Below are positions 1 to 10,927 of a stretch of DNA of 64,000 nucleotides, piece after piece (the stretch's first letter is position 1; the number at the start of each line of letters is the position of its first letter). The position numbers and the translations under genes were made by a program. The stretch spans positions 14,759,984-14,823,983 of the forward strand of contig NC_092564.1 of NCBI RefSeq assembly GCF_037975245.1. The letters are read 5' to 3'. Below the pieces are notes generated by a model. It had not been told where the DNA came from, did not search any database, and saw only the letters and a list, made by a program, of their open reading frames with translations. This DNA is from Apostichopus japonicus (taxonomy: Eukaryota; Echinodermata; Holothuroidea; Aspidochirotida; Stichopodidae).

Positions 1-608
1 GCAATAACATACAAGAACAGGCACTACAAAGTGAATTCCCTACATATATAAATATATAACCTTCTTTCCCAATGGGAATCCTTTCAAAAAACAACCTGTA
101 GTTGTAAAACTTGATGTTATAGTACAGTATCTGTTTAATTTAAAGAGGTGAGGTTCAGACAAAGCTTTAGACATTTCTTTTGAACTTTTCTTTGCTTTTC
201 TGCCATGCAGGTTTTAGCTAATATAATAAACGAAATCAGTCGTGCTGAAGACTCTTGTTAATTCTACTTATTTATAAATTAGGAATTTGAATGATTTCAT
301 CACATTCAAGTTTTTAGAAATTTGCAAAGTTACTATAAAAGATTTTAAATCCTTGGATAAACTACCAATTAACGTGTAGCTACTGATGCATAGCTCTTGT
401 TCTCTACATTTGACTGCACCTGTAATAAATAATGGGCCCTCATTTCTACCTCTTCAAAAAAAAAATCCCTCTTACAAGTAATCAAAGAAATTCTGGAAAG
501 CAAATGAAAGGAATGACCTAACAATTTAAGTTGTCATTTAGGAAACAGTATACAAGCGAGTTAAACAAACTTGGCCTGGTCTTTTTTCTATGCGCTTGAG
601 ATATTTAC
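1..608 (-). other. Intron after the second FN6 exon (partial)
   Basis: The sequence follows the donor G|GTAAATA at 609/608 and runs off the window. It is AT-rich and I see no exon, RNA gene or repeat of note. The next coding exon (membrane-proximal linker and transmembrane segment in this family) must lie beyond position 1. Confidence -1.
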
Positions 609-803
609 CTAGTCCAGTTTCACCGGGAATGAAGGCAGATATAGGGCCAAGACCAGCTCCGTTCCTTCCTTGTACCCTGATGTAATAGAAAGTTCCTCCT
701 TCCAGGCCCTCCAGTGTAGCTGTCGTCAGGTTGTTGTTGATTTCCACCCTCTCCCAGTCTGTGATCACTGCATTCTGATCATCGGTGTAATATATTATGT
801 AAC
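609..803 (-). CDS. neo1/dcc: Exon: FN6, second half
   Basis: This 195-bp exon is phase 1 to phase 1. Its acceptor is AACATTGCAG|GT and its donor CTAG|GTAAATA. It begins with the GYIIYYTDD strand and carries the conserved FN3 end, with YYIRVQGRNGAG followed by LGPIS. Vertebrate DCC has a very similar YYFRIQARNSKGVGPLS at this place, so the match to FN6 is strong. One N-glycosylation sequon (NLT) is present. In neogenin the FN5-FN6 pair binds RGM, and FN5/FN6 also take part in netrin contacts, so this exon carries part of a ligand surface. It is the last exon of the gene inside the window; the reading frame continues into a further exon outside it. Confidence is high from phase, splice sites and sequence. 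Confidence -1.
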
Positions 804-1477
804 CTGCAATGTTAGCCAAACCACAACAACAACGATTTGATCGATTAAATAATCAATCGATAGATAGCAAATTGAAACTGCCTGAGATGGAAGACAAAAT
901 GTCTGCTCTCAAGTTTAATTTCTGATAAAAAACATCAATACAGCTGACGTTCAGAATGCAACAGAGACGCTCAGATCATTTCTTGAAAACATTTCTGTCA
1001 ATTCGGAAAAAAAATGTGAAGACGACGGACCCAAAAAGAAATGGACAAGACATTAAATGATGGCGGCTGCATGTAGGTTCAAATTAAATTTTCTTTGAAA
1101 ATAATCTTTTGCTGTCATGCAATCAGGTTTAAAGGAAAGACTGTGACGCTAACCCTATGACATCACATCACATGGGATGAAGCAACCCCTCTGACACAAT
1201 ATGATCTAACTTGCTTTAAACCATTTACTTATTCCAAATGGTAAGGGTTGTGTCTTGACCCTGGCATTCAGATCTTACTACAAAAATGATCTGTTTGAAA
1301 ATATGTCTTTCACAGGTGGCATTGAACTTTGAAAACACACGATAGAAATTGACCATAGCATCGAGAGTTTTACTGGGTTGGACCGAACCTGTGATTGCAA
1401 GAATCGATGTATTATTAGTCCAATAGTCTCAGTCGACATTTATACACATTTTTCAAAAAGAAAATAGCATGCGTTAC
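804..1477 (-). other. Intron between the FN6 exons
   Basis: This 674-bp intron is AT-rich, with a small near-palindrome of ATCGATT/AATCGAT type at about 837-867 just upstream of the acceptor. I see no other coding or structured feature. Confidence -1.
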
Positions 1478-1582
1478 CTTTCATGACACCGTTCGCCATA
1501 TCGGGAGCGTTCCACAAGAGAAGTAAAGATGTGGAATTCTCAAAGCTATGAACAGTCAGGCCAGTGGGAGCAGAGGCAGGCA
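1478..1582 (-). CDS. neo1/dcc: Exon: FN6, first half
   Basis: This 105-bp exon is phase 1 to phase 1, with acceptor TTTCTTAG|TG and donor AAAG|GTAACGC. It encodes the A-C strands of FN6: the PASAPTGLTV start, the core Trp in LLLWNAP, and the NGV(M)KG turn that leads into the next exon. The sequon NST lies in FENSTS. The split after the NG turn matches the way FN6 continues in GYIIYY. Length is normal for half an FN3 domain. The neighbouring exons are the second half of FN5 upstream and the second half of FN6 downstream. There is no sign of decay. Confidence -1.
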
Positions 1583-3636
1583 CTAAGAAACAAAACCAGT
1601 GGGAGGAAAATTATGTTATCATTGCAGAACAAGATAAAGATCTTCTCTTGTTTGTCTGTTAATCAGTCAAATCCAATACAGAGAGGTAAAGCACACTGGT
1701 TTCCAAACTGACAAGTGATTTGAAAGGAAGAGATTTTCAACATGAAATAGATTGTTTTTTGTAAGTTTCTTTACAAAAATCACGCACACCCACACACCAC
1801 CTACACACAAAATTTACAAAATGTATGTTAATCTTGCATGGGAGCATTTAAATGTTTTTAAGTCTGATAAATACCACTTTTTGTGGCTAAAACTACTGTC
1901 AATAGACAAGATATGTTGACATATGTTAGTAACTGATGGGGGGGGGGGGGCACGAGGAGTTTACCACAAAGACTTACTGCTTTAACAACTGACATGTACA
2001 AATAAGGAGTAATTTGTGATATTTTGTCACTTGGTAATCTTATGTTTCAAAGTCGGCATGTAAAAACCGATGACATTCACATCTCCCCCTTTAACACCAT
2101 GTGTTGTCATAGCTGTCAATAGCTAATGTGATACCATAGCTACAAAATTGGACACATTACTCTACAAATAATGGAACTTTGTTAATAATGGAACTTTGTT
2201 GACACAATGATATCCAAGTACATACAGCCAAGAATTCAATAAATTGAACTTATATTGTGTGGCTAATTAATTCTGTATAACATGCTGAAAGCATGATTAT
2301 TATGTTACACCAGCTAAACATACATACAGACAGACAGGCAGACAGACAGACAAACAGACATATTGGCTTGCTACCATGCCTGTCATTTAAGGTAAGAAAA
2401 TGTCACATTCACTTAAATCAGGGTGTTGGAATCAGGGTGTTGACTCATACTTAATAGCGTACACATCTATAAGGGATTTAAGAGCATATCAACGGAGATG
2501 ACGATTTTGAAAGTTCAGTTTGCCAATGGAAAAAATGTTTGTAAGAAATGCACAAAATATTGAAGCAAAAGTTCCAACCAGAGAATTCGGTGTGTTTCAG
2601 TATATATACTGTTATTATTTGCTGAAATACTGCAAAACTCAAACAGTTGGTTTATTTCTTAATTTTTCTCCCCGACAGCAAAAAAAAACATAGGTTCTAT
2701 GCGTTACTACTAAAGGCAACCCCCAAATTGGTGAATTAAGTTAACATACGTTAGATCCCACAAACATTTCAGAAAACCTGTCGTGCCACTGGGAATTGAG
2801 AACTCTATACCTCTGGATTTTTGCTTTAAACAATTTTTGGACGAGATTATGTAAATTATTCAAACAGAGGAACAAAATCAGTCAAGCACCATCAATCTTG
2901 ATTTTCACTCAATTGAATTAGCTTGAGATGGCTCCTGTAAGCAGACAGTTACATTTTGTGAAAAAAACAGTTGGAGCGTTTGACACGTTTATAGTACAGA
3001 CTAAATTCACAAATTGTTTTCAACTACCATCAATCTCAGTTTTGTAGCGTTAGAACTGAACCACCACACTGGCAAGTATAGTAAACAAGGCCTCCTCTAA
3101 GACTATACTCTACACTGCTCTAATAGTTCTTTGCATTATTTCTATAAACCTATAATCCAAGAATATAATCCAAATAGCTAAAAATATGTTAGCAAAGTAT
3201 TGAGGTATAGCTATTTTTCCCTAAGTTTAGTCTATAAATCACCAATTTACTCATCTCAAACATCATCATATTGACTGATAATTTCATCACAGGGGCAAGA
3301 CAAATCATTGGGCATTTTGTTACACCATCTTTAGCAATGCAGAAATTTGTTTTTTTTTCTTCTTCTATTGGTTTTGTTCCCTCCTTTCTCTCGATCTCTC
3401 TTTGTAGCCTGAGGTAGTCTTTCATCTCAGTTAAATTAATTCCTTTGTTCTGCAGACACATCTTTTCAACATCTTTTCATCTTACAGTTTAACTATAATC
3501 TACTTCCTAGACTTGGTTTTAGGAAATGATTAAACTTCATCGCCGCATACTCTATCTATCGTGTTTCCAATCCCAAACAGAGGGACTGGAATTCGATCAG
3601 ACCTGGTTTCAATATTTAATGAAGAACACCACCCAC
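1583..3636 (-). other. Intron between FN5 and FN6
   Basis: This 2054-bp intron holds a 13-G run (1938-1950), a twofold short repeat around AATAATGGAACTTTGTT (about 2167-2202) and a CAGA microsatellite (2327-2360). No exon-like sequence was seen. Confidence -1.
2327..2360. repeat. CAGA tetranucleotide microsatellite
   Basis: About eight CAGA units with single-base interruptions (CAGG, CAAA). It is intronic, with no sign of function. Confidence -1.
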
Positions 3637-3782
3637 CTGCTTCGAACGTCGTGTTCCGTGCTTCCATACTGAAATCACTGTGCTGGGAGCCTCGAGATAT
3701 TTTCACGACAAACACGTAAGCAGAATACGGATTCAGATTTCGGAACAGGTAGTATTCGTTTGTTGTATTCTGGCTATTCCAC
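3637..3782 (-). CDS. neo1/dcc: Exon: FN5, second half
   Basis: This 146-bp exon starts in phase 2 (acceptor ATCATACAG|GTGG) and ends in phase 1 (donor CAG|GTGGGT). It encodes EWNSQNTTNEYYL, the tyrosine-corner strand NPYSAYVFVVKISRG, and the domain end FSMEARNTTFEAG. NTT sequons occur twice. The layout matches DCC FN5, where LKPNTMYEFSVMV sits in the same position. FN5 is a main netrin-binding domain in DCC and part of the RGM site in neogenin. The donor has G at +3 and +4 instead of A, but the frame into FN6 is exact. Confidence -1.
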
Positions 3783-4627
3783 CTGTATGATTAAGTTTTG
3801 GGCATGAAAGACAAAATGTAAAGCTCCCCAATGTACGAGAAAATCATCTTAAAAAGACAAATTAGAATTTGAATATTATTTTAGCTTGCAGAATCGTGCT
3901 ACCAGGCAGACACAATACAGACAAAGCCCAACAAAAACATTCAAATCAGAGAAATCCTACAAAAAAAAATAGAAAACAGAAAACAGAAAAAAATACATTC
4001 AATAAGAATTGGTTTGAGTATGACTTGTCTATACCACCACATCACCACTGGCAGATCCAGGTGTTCTCGGGTGGGATGAGGGAGGGGGGAGGGGGAGGGG
4101 GAAAACCAGTATCAATGGATACTGAAATAATTATCAAAGAGCGGTTACACGTTAAAGAAACATTGTCAGAATGTAAGGAATGCACAGATTCAAAATATGC
4201 TAAAAGTATGTCTGTAATTTTTATGATCAATTTAAGGTCTAGTTAGTTATTTAATTTGCTGCCAAAAATAGTCAAAATGGAGTGGGGAGGGGGGGGGGGA
4301 TAATCCCATTCACCCATCCCATAAATAGAATATGAAAATCATTGAGTGCAGCTGGAGGTTCTCTTTGTATCCTAACATTCACTATTCAACAGTGTTTAAA
4401 TACTACTGTATGTGTTGATTTTATTCCCAAGTTTTGATACCTAGATGAAAGATCTTGTAGATGAAAAGTAGGACACCTTGCAATGTTGATATGTTTATGA
4501 CAAATGTACTAAGACAGCTGCATAGATTACCAACATGCCATGTCTCTTGAAAGATGGTAACTTAAATCACCAATTTAAAGATGAAATAATATCGAATTAA
4601 TAATATCTGAGCGATTCGTACTAAAGC

Positions 4628-4790
4628 AAACAGGATAACAACTTGAATCCTTATTGGTGTTTTATCTTCAGCTGTGTTCAGTCAAGACACCCCCAAGTAC
4701 TGTGATTACAAGTACTACCACTCCAAACAGGATAACAACTTGAATCTTTATATCCTTATGTGGGTGTTTATTATCAGCTTTTGTTAAAAC
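4628..4790. repeat. Two-unit direct repeat, period 97 bp
   Basis: The string starting AAACAGGATAACAACTTGAA occurs at 4628 and again at 4725. A similar segment follows each copy (TTATTGGTGTTTTATC versus ATGTGGGTGTTTATTATC, then CAGCT). It looks like a local duplication inside the intron. Confidence -1.
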
Positions 4791-5028
4791 ATCGCTGCAG
4801 GTTGAGTTTGTTTTGCAAGATATACGTGGGAGTCAAATTGCAGTGCCAGATATTTATCTTTTCTCCGTCATTAACTAAACCCTCCTCGGGTGAATATAAA
4901 CCACAAGGGGACCCAGACTGCATATTATATTAAGTGACTATTTGACTTGTTGACATGTTGTCCACAAAGAGACAGCAGGTCTGTTCAAAACTGTTACAAC
5001 ATTGTATTGCTTACAGATGAGTTATGTA

Positions 5029-5269
5029 CAGTATGTATGTATTTTAGATCCTCCTGCAAGCAGGAACAGTAGCCTCATTGGCTTATCAAAGCCGCAAGCT
5101 GACCGAAGTCAGTCTCTTAGAGTCATACTTAACGTCCATGATTATGAATTGTCAATTGTCAACAACTCTGTAACTGGACGACATACATTAATCTTGGAGG
5201 TGACTCGAACTGAGGACCTTATGATTGGAAGGCACGGCACTGGCCTTGACCACTGAGCTAACACCCCTC
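5029..5269 (-). mobile_element. tRNA-derived SINE, family A, near-complete copy
   Basis: Read on the minus strand from 5269, the head has a pol III A box (TTAGCTCAGTGGTCAAGG) and, about 30 bases on, a B box (CAGTTCGAGTCAC). A roughly 150-bp body follows, ending in CTTGCAGGAGGATCTAAA. A second copy with the same body and the same end lies at 46871-47056, also on the minus strand, which makes this a dispersed family and not a tRNA gene. The box positions are seen directly; the SINE class is inferred from them. Confidence -1.
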
Positions 5270-5602
5270 AACATACATAGTGTTATCCTGGTATCATATC
5301 TGCAATTTTGACATATTTATTACAATTTTTTGGAAGCCTTCTCGGTGTTTGAGAGAATGAGGCAAAAGCTACATGTTGTAAGACTAACGAAACAAAAGAC
5401 AATAAAATTCATGTACCGTCATTATATCTAAAGATTAAGAGTGTGCAACATTCTGATTGAAAATGATAACAATTCCTTTCTATTCTTCCAGGCTAGACCT
5501 TGCATTTTGTTTTTACATTCTGTTTTTGTTTATGTTTGTCACAGTTTCCACTACGCTCGTAAGCATAGATTATTTTTTTCGTTACTGCAGCTGTTGACTC
5601 AC

Positions 5603-5771
5603 TCGTAATCTATGTCTGGATGGTCCTGCTTGTACAGTATCGTATAGACGGAGTTCTGTCCCGGGATTCTACCGTTCGGGTCGGCCCAGACCAGTCTTAT
5701 GGCCGTCGAAGACTCCGTTTCAGCGTGGACGGGGAAAACAATCTGGAGTGGATCTACGGGTGCCTCAGTCT
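5603..5771 (-). CDS. neo1/dcc: Exon: FN5, first half
   Basis: This 169-bp exon starts in phase 1 (acceptor TTCATAACAG|AG) and ends in phase 2 (donor TACGA|GTGAGTC). It encodes the short linker TEAPVDPL, then the strand ESSTAIRLVWADPNG with the core Trp, and the Tyr-rich C strand NSVYTILYKQ. The corresponding DCC segment has VRVSWADNS and VRLYTVRW. The linker between FN4 and FN5 is short. In vertebrate DCC and neogenin this linker is lengthened or shortened by alternative splicing, which changes receptor geometry with netrin; no alternative long-form exon piece was seen next to this acceptor. Confidence -1.
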
Positions 5772-7833
5772 CTGTTATGAAAGTGAAAGTAAAGAAAATG
5801 GGAATTTGGGACGAACAAGGGAAAGTAAAGAAAATGGAAATTTGGGACGAACATCACCGTCAGGGAGAAGTCACATGATACACAGCAAAAGCCATGGATA
5901 TCCTGACATTTTTTTATGAAAGGAACCGGGGAAAAAAATTTAAATAAATTTGAAGTTCATCATACTGGACTGCAGTGAAGATATGTGTGTAATTACTTTT
6001 GTACAAGATTAAAAGGTTGATTTATATAAGGAATAGGATAATAGAGATTTTTTTAAATCCTAGATTCATTAATATGTGACTTGGTTGCATTTCCGGATAA
6101 AATTGACATCTAACGATAACAGTGCATCATCGCTTAGAAAGATGAATGAAAAAACAACAAGTTGCGGCACGTCCGAATGTCCGTCCGTTTAAGGGTTGTA
6201 TTCATCGAAGGTTTCATTCTAATTGTGTTCCATCCATTTAGGCAAATGTTCAGGAAAATGCGATCATTAAAAGATTTCAAATATTACACACAAAATTGAG
6301 AAATACAAGAAGGTTTTTACTCTTCTAGTGGTCCTTTAGACAATGTCACAAATATTCTCTATTTAATAGAATTTTCCAAAGGCCACTGGTGGTTGTCTTC
6401 TGTGCCTTTCTGCAACCTCAAAGGGGAAGTTTATTAATCCCCCCACAAAACAAAATTTTATACTAGCCTCATAAACACCGAAAACTACTAACATCAATGT
6501 TGTTGTGCTACCAGATTCATGCAACCAATTAGACTGGCTTTAATATAAATGAGCAAATTTCCAGTAAAACCAGAATGGACAATTACCGATTACAGATCAT
6601 AATCACGAAAATGTATGCAAACACTAAATCATGCAAACAAACAGAACAAACGTCAGCGTAAAACCGAATTAAAAAACTGAATCATTCTACTAAAATGGAT
6701 CTTACTGTTAGAATGTACATCTATCAGACTAAGTGTCCACATGCATTAGTAACATAATTACAAAAACCTTGGCAAAAAAAACCCCTCAAAATTAAAGGCA
6801 GGCAAAGCTTTCTAAGATGGCAACTAAATACACAAATAGATGGAAGTGTTGTTCCTAGATTGTCAGAGGTATCATTTTAACCCCAACCAGAACCGAACTC
6901 AGTCTTCATAAATTTCCAGAATTGTTAAAATAAAAACCACCCAGATACATCAAGTCAATATGTGGTAGTCATGGTAACTCAATGTTTTTTTACTAAATGC
7001 CCATGCAGATAAATGTTGATACATTATGCAACAAAATATAGAATATATATTATAAACTTGCTGAATTTCTGACTCACAACACCATTCATGTGGGTTAGAA
7101 AGTTTGAGAGGGCCTTCCCCACAACGACTGTTGATGACAGTGTTTCATAATAAAGTGAATGACTTGACCCCGAGCATTAAACATGTGACAGCTGTACCCC
7201 CAACTGTTTCCACTAATTTGGATATAGGGTAACATTATGCTTCAAAACTCACAGTTGAGCCAAAATCTGCACAGCTACTTACAAAACTAGCTTTAACTGT
7301 CCGAATAATTCACCCGGATGCAACCTCTACATTGGCGACCACATTTTTAATTTTAAATACTCAATGCAAACTTGACTGGGAAACTAAAAACAAAGTCAAA
7401 GCTGAGGACATAATTTAGAGGTCACTTGGTTTGATACCCTATTCTTACCGAACATATTTCTTTCTTTTGCTCTTTTCAAATGGTTTAATGTTTTTGTTTG
7501 TGTTATTTTCTCTTTTAACATGATACTAGTCTAGAGTGTAAAATATAATACAAAACATACAAGAGAACATACAAGAACCTCTACAACATTCAATGTGAAA
7601 CACTGTTCTGAAACATTCAAACTGGCAGCGGGAAACCATCTGGATGAATTGTAGAAGCCTCTCCGTGCGAGATTAAAGCCCACTGGTTACAATATGCTCG
7701 GCACTTCCGAAAAATGCTGGACTGACATGCAATGATCTATCCTGGTACGAGATGACAAGCATGCACGGACTAAACGGACTAAGCAAATACAGAATAACAT
7801 GCAGACCGTCCATGCAGACAACTCATTTATTAC
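5772..7833 (-). other. Intron between FN4 and FN5
   Basis: This 2062-bp intron is AT-rich with no recognised element. A short tandem duplication of AAAGTAAAGAAAATGG(G/A)AATT type lies just inside it (about 5788-5845). Confidence -1.
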
Positions 7834-8118
7834 CTGACTTTGTTTCCACTAAATCGAGAATGACAGGCCCCTCGCCTTTATGGTTATATGCCTTCAGACT
7901 TATGATGTACATTGAGTCGGGTACTACATCTCTTATGATGTACCTGTACGTGCTGGGGCTGATATCCAAAAATTCAACGCCAGGGATACCTTTGCCGCAG
8001 TTCAACAGATAACCACGAACGATTATATCTGGGTCCGCTGGAGCAGTCCAGCGGACTTCAATGCGATCAGGGTGACCCTGGGCAAAGATGGCGCTGGGTG
8101 CGCCGGGGGCTCTTGCTT
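7834..8118 (-). CDS. neo1/dcc: Exon: FN4, complete domain
   Basis: This 285-bp exon, phase 1 to 1, encodes the whole FN4 domain: APGAPSAIFAQGHP, the Trp strand IEVRWTAPADPD, IIVRGYLLNCG, and the tyrosine-corner strand YIISLKAYNHKGEGP. DCC FN4 reads HYVISLKAFNNAGEG at the same point and IVVRGYIIGYG before it, a close match. FN4 is a netrin contact domain in DCC. The single Cys in LLNCG has no partner in the domain. The acceptor is TAGAAG: splicing after TAG (exon start 8118) adds one Glu, splicing after AAG (start 8115) omits it, and both keep phase 1. The donor is TCAG|GTAATAAA. Confidence -1.
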
Positions 8119-8956
8119 CTATTATGCGTTTTGTTTTGTTTTTGGAGGGGAGGGGAGGGAGGGGGCCACGTTACGACAGGAATGATGATAAGAATGGAAA
8201 AGGAGAGAAGACAAAAATTAGTACAAGCAGGTCAATAAAGAAATGTCACAAAGCAGGGTTTTTTTTTCCTTCTTTCTACACAACAAATTTGCCCGACAAA
8301 ATGTATCATTTTTGCATACCATAATTAGTATACTTACTATAGCAACACTATATTTATATGTACATAAATGAAGCTAGGACACTAATTTGGATATTTGATT
8401 CCACTATTTTCTATTTTTGTTTAATTGATTCAACTTTTTATGTAAATTGCTGCTAAAACTCTGTCTATAAATGGTACAAACCAAACATTGATGATTAGCT
8501 ATGCGTGATACTTGTTGTAAATAAACCTACATGACTTTACGAATATATATATGAAGGAGCATCGCCCTCCCTTTCATCCTTTCACCTCTCCATCTCCCCC
8601 TCCCATCTCCTCAACTCTCCATCTCTCGCCTCCCACCTCCTCACCACTCCATCTCCCCCTCCCACATCTTTACCTCTCCATCTCCCCTTCCCCTTCCCAC
8701 CCCCTCACCTCTCCATCTGCCCCCTACCATCTCCTCACCGATCCATCCCCTGCCCCAACCCCATCACCACACTGTCTCTCCCTCCCATCACCGCCCCCCC
8801 TACTCACCTCTCCCTAAGGAATATTGATTTGTTCCCCTGTGATATGCTAACGTTTGACAAAGTTCACATAAAATGTGTTTTTACACGGCTCATAGCGGTT
8901 AAAGGGGATTTCCAAGGAAGAGAGTATTTTTTTTTTATAAAGCATTAATGACTTAC
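8119..8956 (-). other. Intron between FN3 and FN4
   Basis: This 838-bp intron is dominated by the C/T-rich minisatellite at 8561-8817, which is G/A-rich in the transcript. A second purine/pyrimidine tract (8143-8164) sits just before the FN4 acceptor as its pyrimidine tract. Confidence -1.
8561..8817. repeat. C/T-rich minisatellite
   Basis: Degenerate units of about 25-30 bp built on CACCTCTCCATCTCCCCCTC repeat roughly eight to nine times, with almost no G on the plus strand. The transcribed (minus-strand) version is a GA-rich tract inside a short intron. The long plus-strand reading frame across it is compositional and not a gene. Confidence -1.
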
Positions 8957-9070
8957 CACTTTGGTCTCTATCAGTGGTATATTCTTGTAACCAATCCTCT
9001 GTGAAAGGTCCTGTTCCATTGCTTGTGAGGGCCGCAATTTTGAATTCGTAGACGTTGTTACGTTCGAGCT
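8957..9070 (-). CDS. neo1/dcc: Exon: FN3 domain 3, second half
   Basis: This 114-bp exon, phase 1 to 1, has acceptor TCATTCGCAG|AG and donor AGTG|GTAAGTC. It encodes ELERNNVYEFKIAALTSNGTG followed by PFTEDWLQEYTT and the inter-domain DRDQSG. DCC has the same pattern here, with YSFQVSAMTVNGTGP followed by PSNWYTAET, so the assignment to FN3 domain 3 is secure. An NGT sequon is shared with DCC. Together with the exon at 9914-10108 it completes one FN3 domain. Confidence -1.
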
Positions 9071-9913
9071 CTGCGAATGAGAAATTAGCATTACTGTTCT
9101 TCATGTTTCAATATTTACGAGCACTTTGACAGTCCTTGTCTGGGTTAGAATCTAGCAATGTTTTGTACCATGCTCACCTGTTAGAGTTTCTTTCATAGCA
9201 TATCATATCTGGTTTGAATACCTTCTATTCACACACACACTTTACAGTTTCTTTCAACCCCGAATGAAACTTGAAGAACAAGGAAATTTATGATTACAAA
9301 TCATTACTGTCTTTTGTTTTTTTTGGCAACTTTTCAGATATATTAATTCATAATTAATATTTATCTCAAAGGAGCCCATAGAACTTTGCCATTAAATTTG
9401 TTTTCTTGGGGTCTCTGGCATTTGCATAGACTATATATAACACCACTATGCACATTCTTACAAAGATTGAAAAATATGCATTCTGTTAAAGAGACAACAA
9501 CGACATGTTGTCTTTATTCAAGTCATCCATCTCTTTGAAACCACTCACATTATAGCTTAAAGGGAAGCTTTGAAGAAATATATATACCATGAAAATTAAA
9601 AAACAAAACCTTTTATATTAAATCTGAAATTTCTTAACACCCCCCCCTGCACCCAAGAAAAAAGGAATATATCTCTACACTTGAATCCATTCCAATAACA
9701 ACTCCCTTCTCCCCCCCCCCCTACCCCAATTATACCCTTCCCTCATAAAGTTGCTTCTATGCTTGCAGTGAATAGATAAATGTCTACTGTCCGTGCTACA
9801 TCCATTGCCTATTTTAGAAAGAAAACTAGAACAACAACTTTTGCTTCCTCCAGTCCCTCAATTGAAGACTAACTTAATATCACTGACTTTAAAAGTAAGA
9901 ATATTTCCCTTAC
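9071..9913 (-). other. Intron splitting FN3 domain 3
   Basis: This 843-bp intron has C runs near 9641-9648 and 9711-9721. No exon or element was recognised. Confidence -1.
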
Positions 9914-10108
9914 CTGAAACAATGTAAGATCTAAGTGACCCAGCAGCTTTGATATCTGCCTTGGAGTCCTTACTGCCGACCATTCGATAACGGATACGAT
10001 ACTCCGTGATGACTCCATTTTGTTGTGTGCCGGGAGGATGCCAGCGTAGCGTAATAGAAGAAGTGGAGGTTGGTTCTGCAGTGAAATTTGCTGGAGGAGC
10101 ACCCGGTT
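9914..10108 (-). CDS. neo1/dcc: Exon: FN3 domain 3, first half
   Basis: This 195-bp exon, phase 1 to 1, has acceptor GTCTTGTTAG|AA and donor TCAG|GTAAGGG. It encodes PGAPPANFTAEPTST, the Trp strand ITLRWHPPG, then TQQNGVITEYRIRYRMVG and a closing SLRSYIVSG. DCC has SGTQNGFITGYKIRHR at the same place. The NFT sequon is a likely N-glycan site. The domain break after the E strand is continued by the exon at 8957-9070. Confidence -1.
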
Positions 10109-10633
10109 CTAACAAGACGATAAGATGGAGATGAAAGCGTTTAAGAGACTCCGTACAATCAGTCACATAAAATACATGTTGAAAATATGCATATACTTCT
10201 ATAATGCATATAACTATATACTTGTACTTCCCCAACAGCAATCATTGCAAAAGAGGGAGCAATGTCAGTAAAGTGATGGGATTCTATCTATTCTATTTGT
10301 GACAGGGAACACAAATGAGTGGTTAGGTTCTGGTCATTCTGAGCATGCTCATCACATCCATACCTTAATTGTCATTCAATTATAGAGAATGCGATGGTAT
10401 GAGTTCACCGCAGGATATTATTTGCCATATCAGTGTAGTACATCGTCGCCTAACGAGCAGTTGTTCACCTTGCTGGCTAGGTTTTGAGTCACACAATTTG
10501 AGAGATATAACACCAATTAAACCTGCGTTAAAGAACATGCTCACATGTGTGTATATGTTACTTCCCTGCCTATGTAGAAAGCGACTGGCATGGTGCTTTT
10601 TATGCAGAAGAGTTATAACTAACAAAAACTCAC
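10109..10633 (-). other. Intron between FN2 and FN3
   Basis: This 525-bp intron has no recognised feature. The reading frame seen running through it is intron read-through of the FN2 exon. Confidence -1.
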
Positions 10634-10927
10634 TAGCAGAGAAGGTCTGAGCCTGAGTAGCCTCTGTGGATTCCCCGGGACCATTTTCGTTTACTGCAAT
10701 CACCCTAAAGCCATAGTTGGTGAAAGGGTCTAACCCTTCGACCACAGTGGATGTTCCTCTGACCAGAAGTTCCTCCTCTCGACTAGCTAGACCGTTTTGC
10801 TTAGCATAGTAGAGCCTGTAGCCTTCAAGATCGCCAAACGTGTCGATAGGAGGTTGCCAGGTGACTAAAACTGATGTAGATGACTGCGTCATTGCCTCTA
10901 AGTTCTGGGGTTGCTCAGGCACTTGAA
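10634..10927 (-). CDS. neo1/dcc: Exon: FN2, complete domain
   Basis: This 294-bp exon, phase 1 to 1, has acceptor TCTCTCAACAG|TT and donor GCTA|GTGAGT. It encodes the full FN2 domain: VPEQPQNLEAMTQSSTSVLV, the Trp strand VTWQPPID, LEGYRLYYAKQNG, VVEGLDPFTNYGFRV and AVNENGPGESTEATQAQT. The tyrosine corner (TNYGFRV) and the G-strand motif GPGES are conserved with DCC FN2 (EYSLRFLAYNRYGPGVST). It is one of two FN3 domains here coded by a single exon, the other being FN4. No sequon was seen. Confidence -1.

Larger units (their letters stand above)
3783..5602 (-). other. Intron splitting FN5
   Basis: This 1820-bp intron contains a purine-rich G tract (4078-4110), an 11-G run near 4290, a 97-bp-period duplication (4628-4790) and a tRNA-derived SINE (5029-5269). 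No other exon was seen. Confidence -1.

Noticed and set aside
4041-4060. CACTGGCAGATCCAGG resembling the end of a hAT-type element
   Set aside because: No inverted partner or target duplication was found nearby.
8551-8817. Plus-strand ORF rich in Ser and Pro
   Set aside because: It is a translation of the C/T-rich minisatellite; repeat composition explains the lack of stops.
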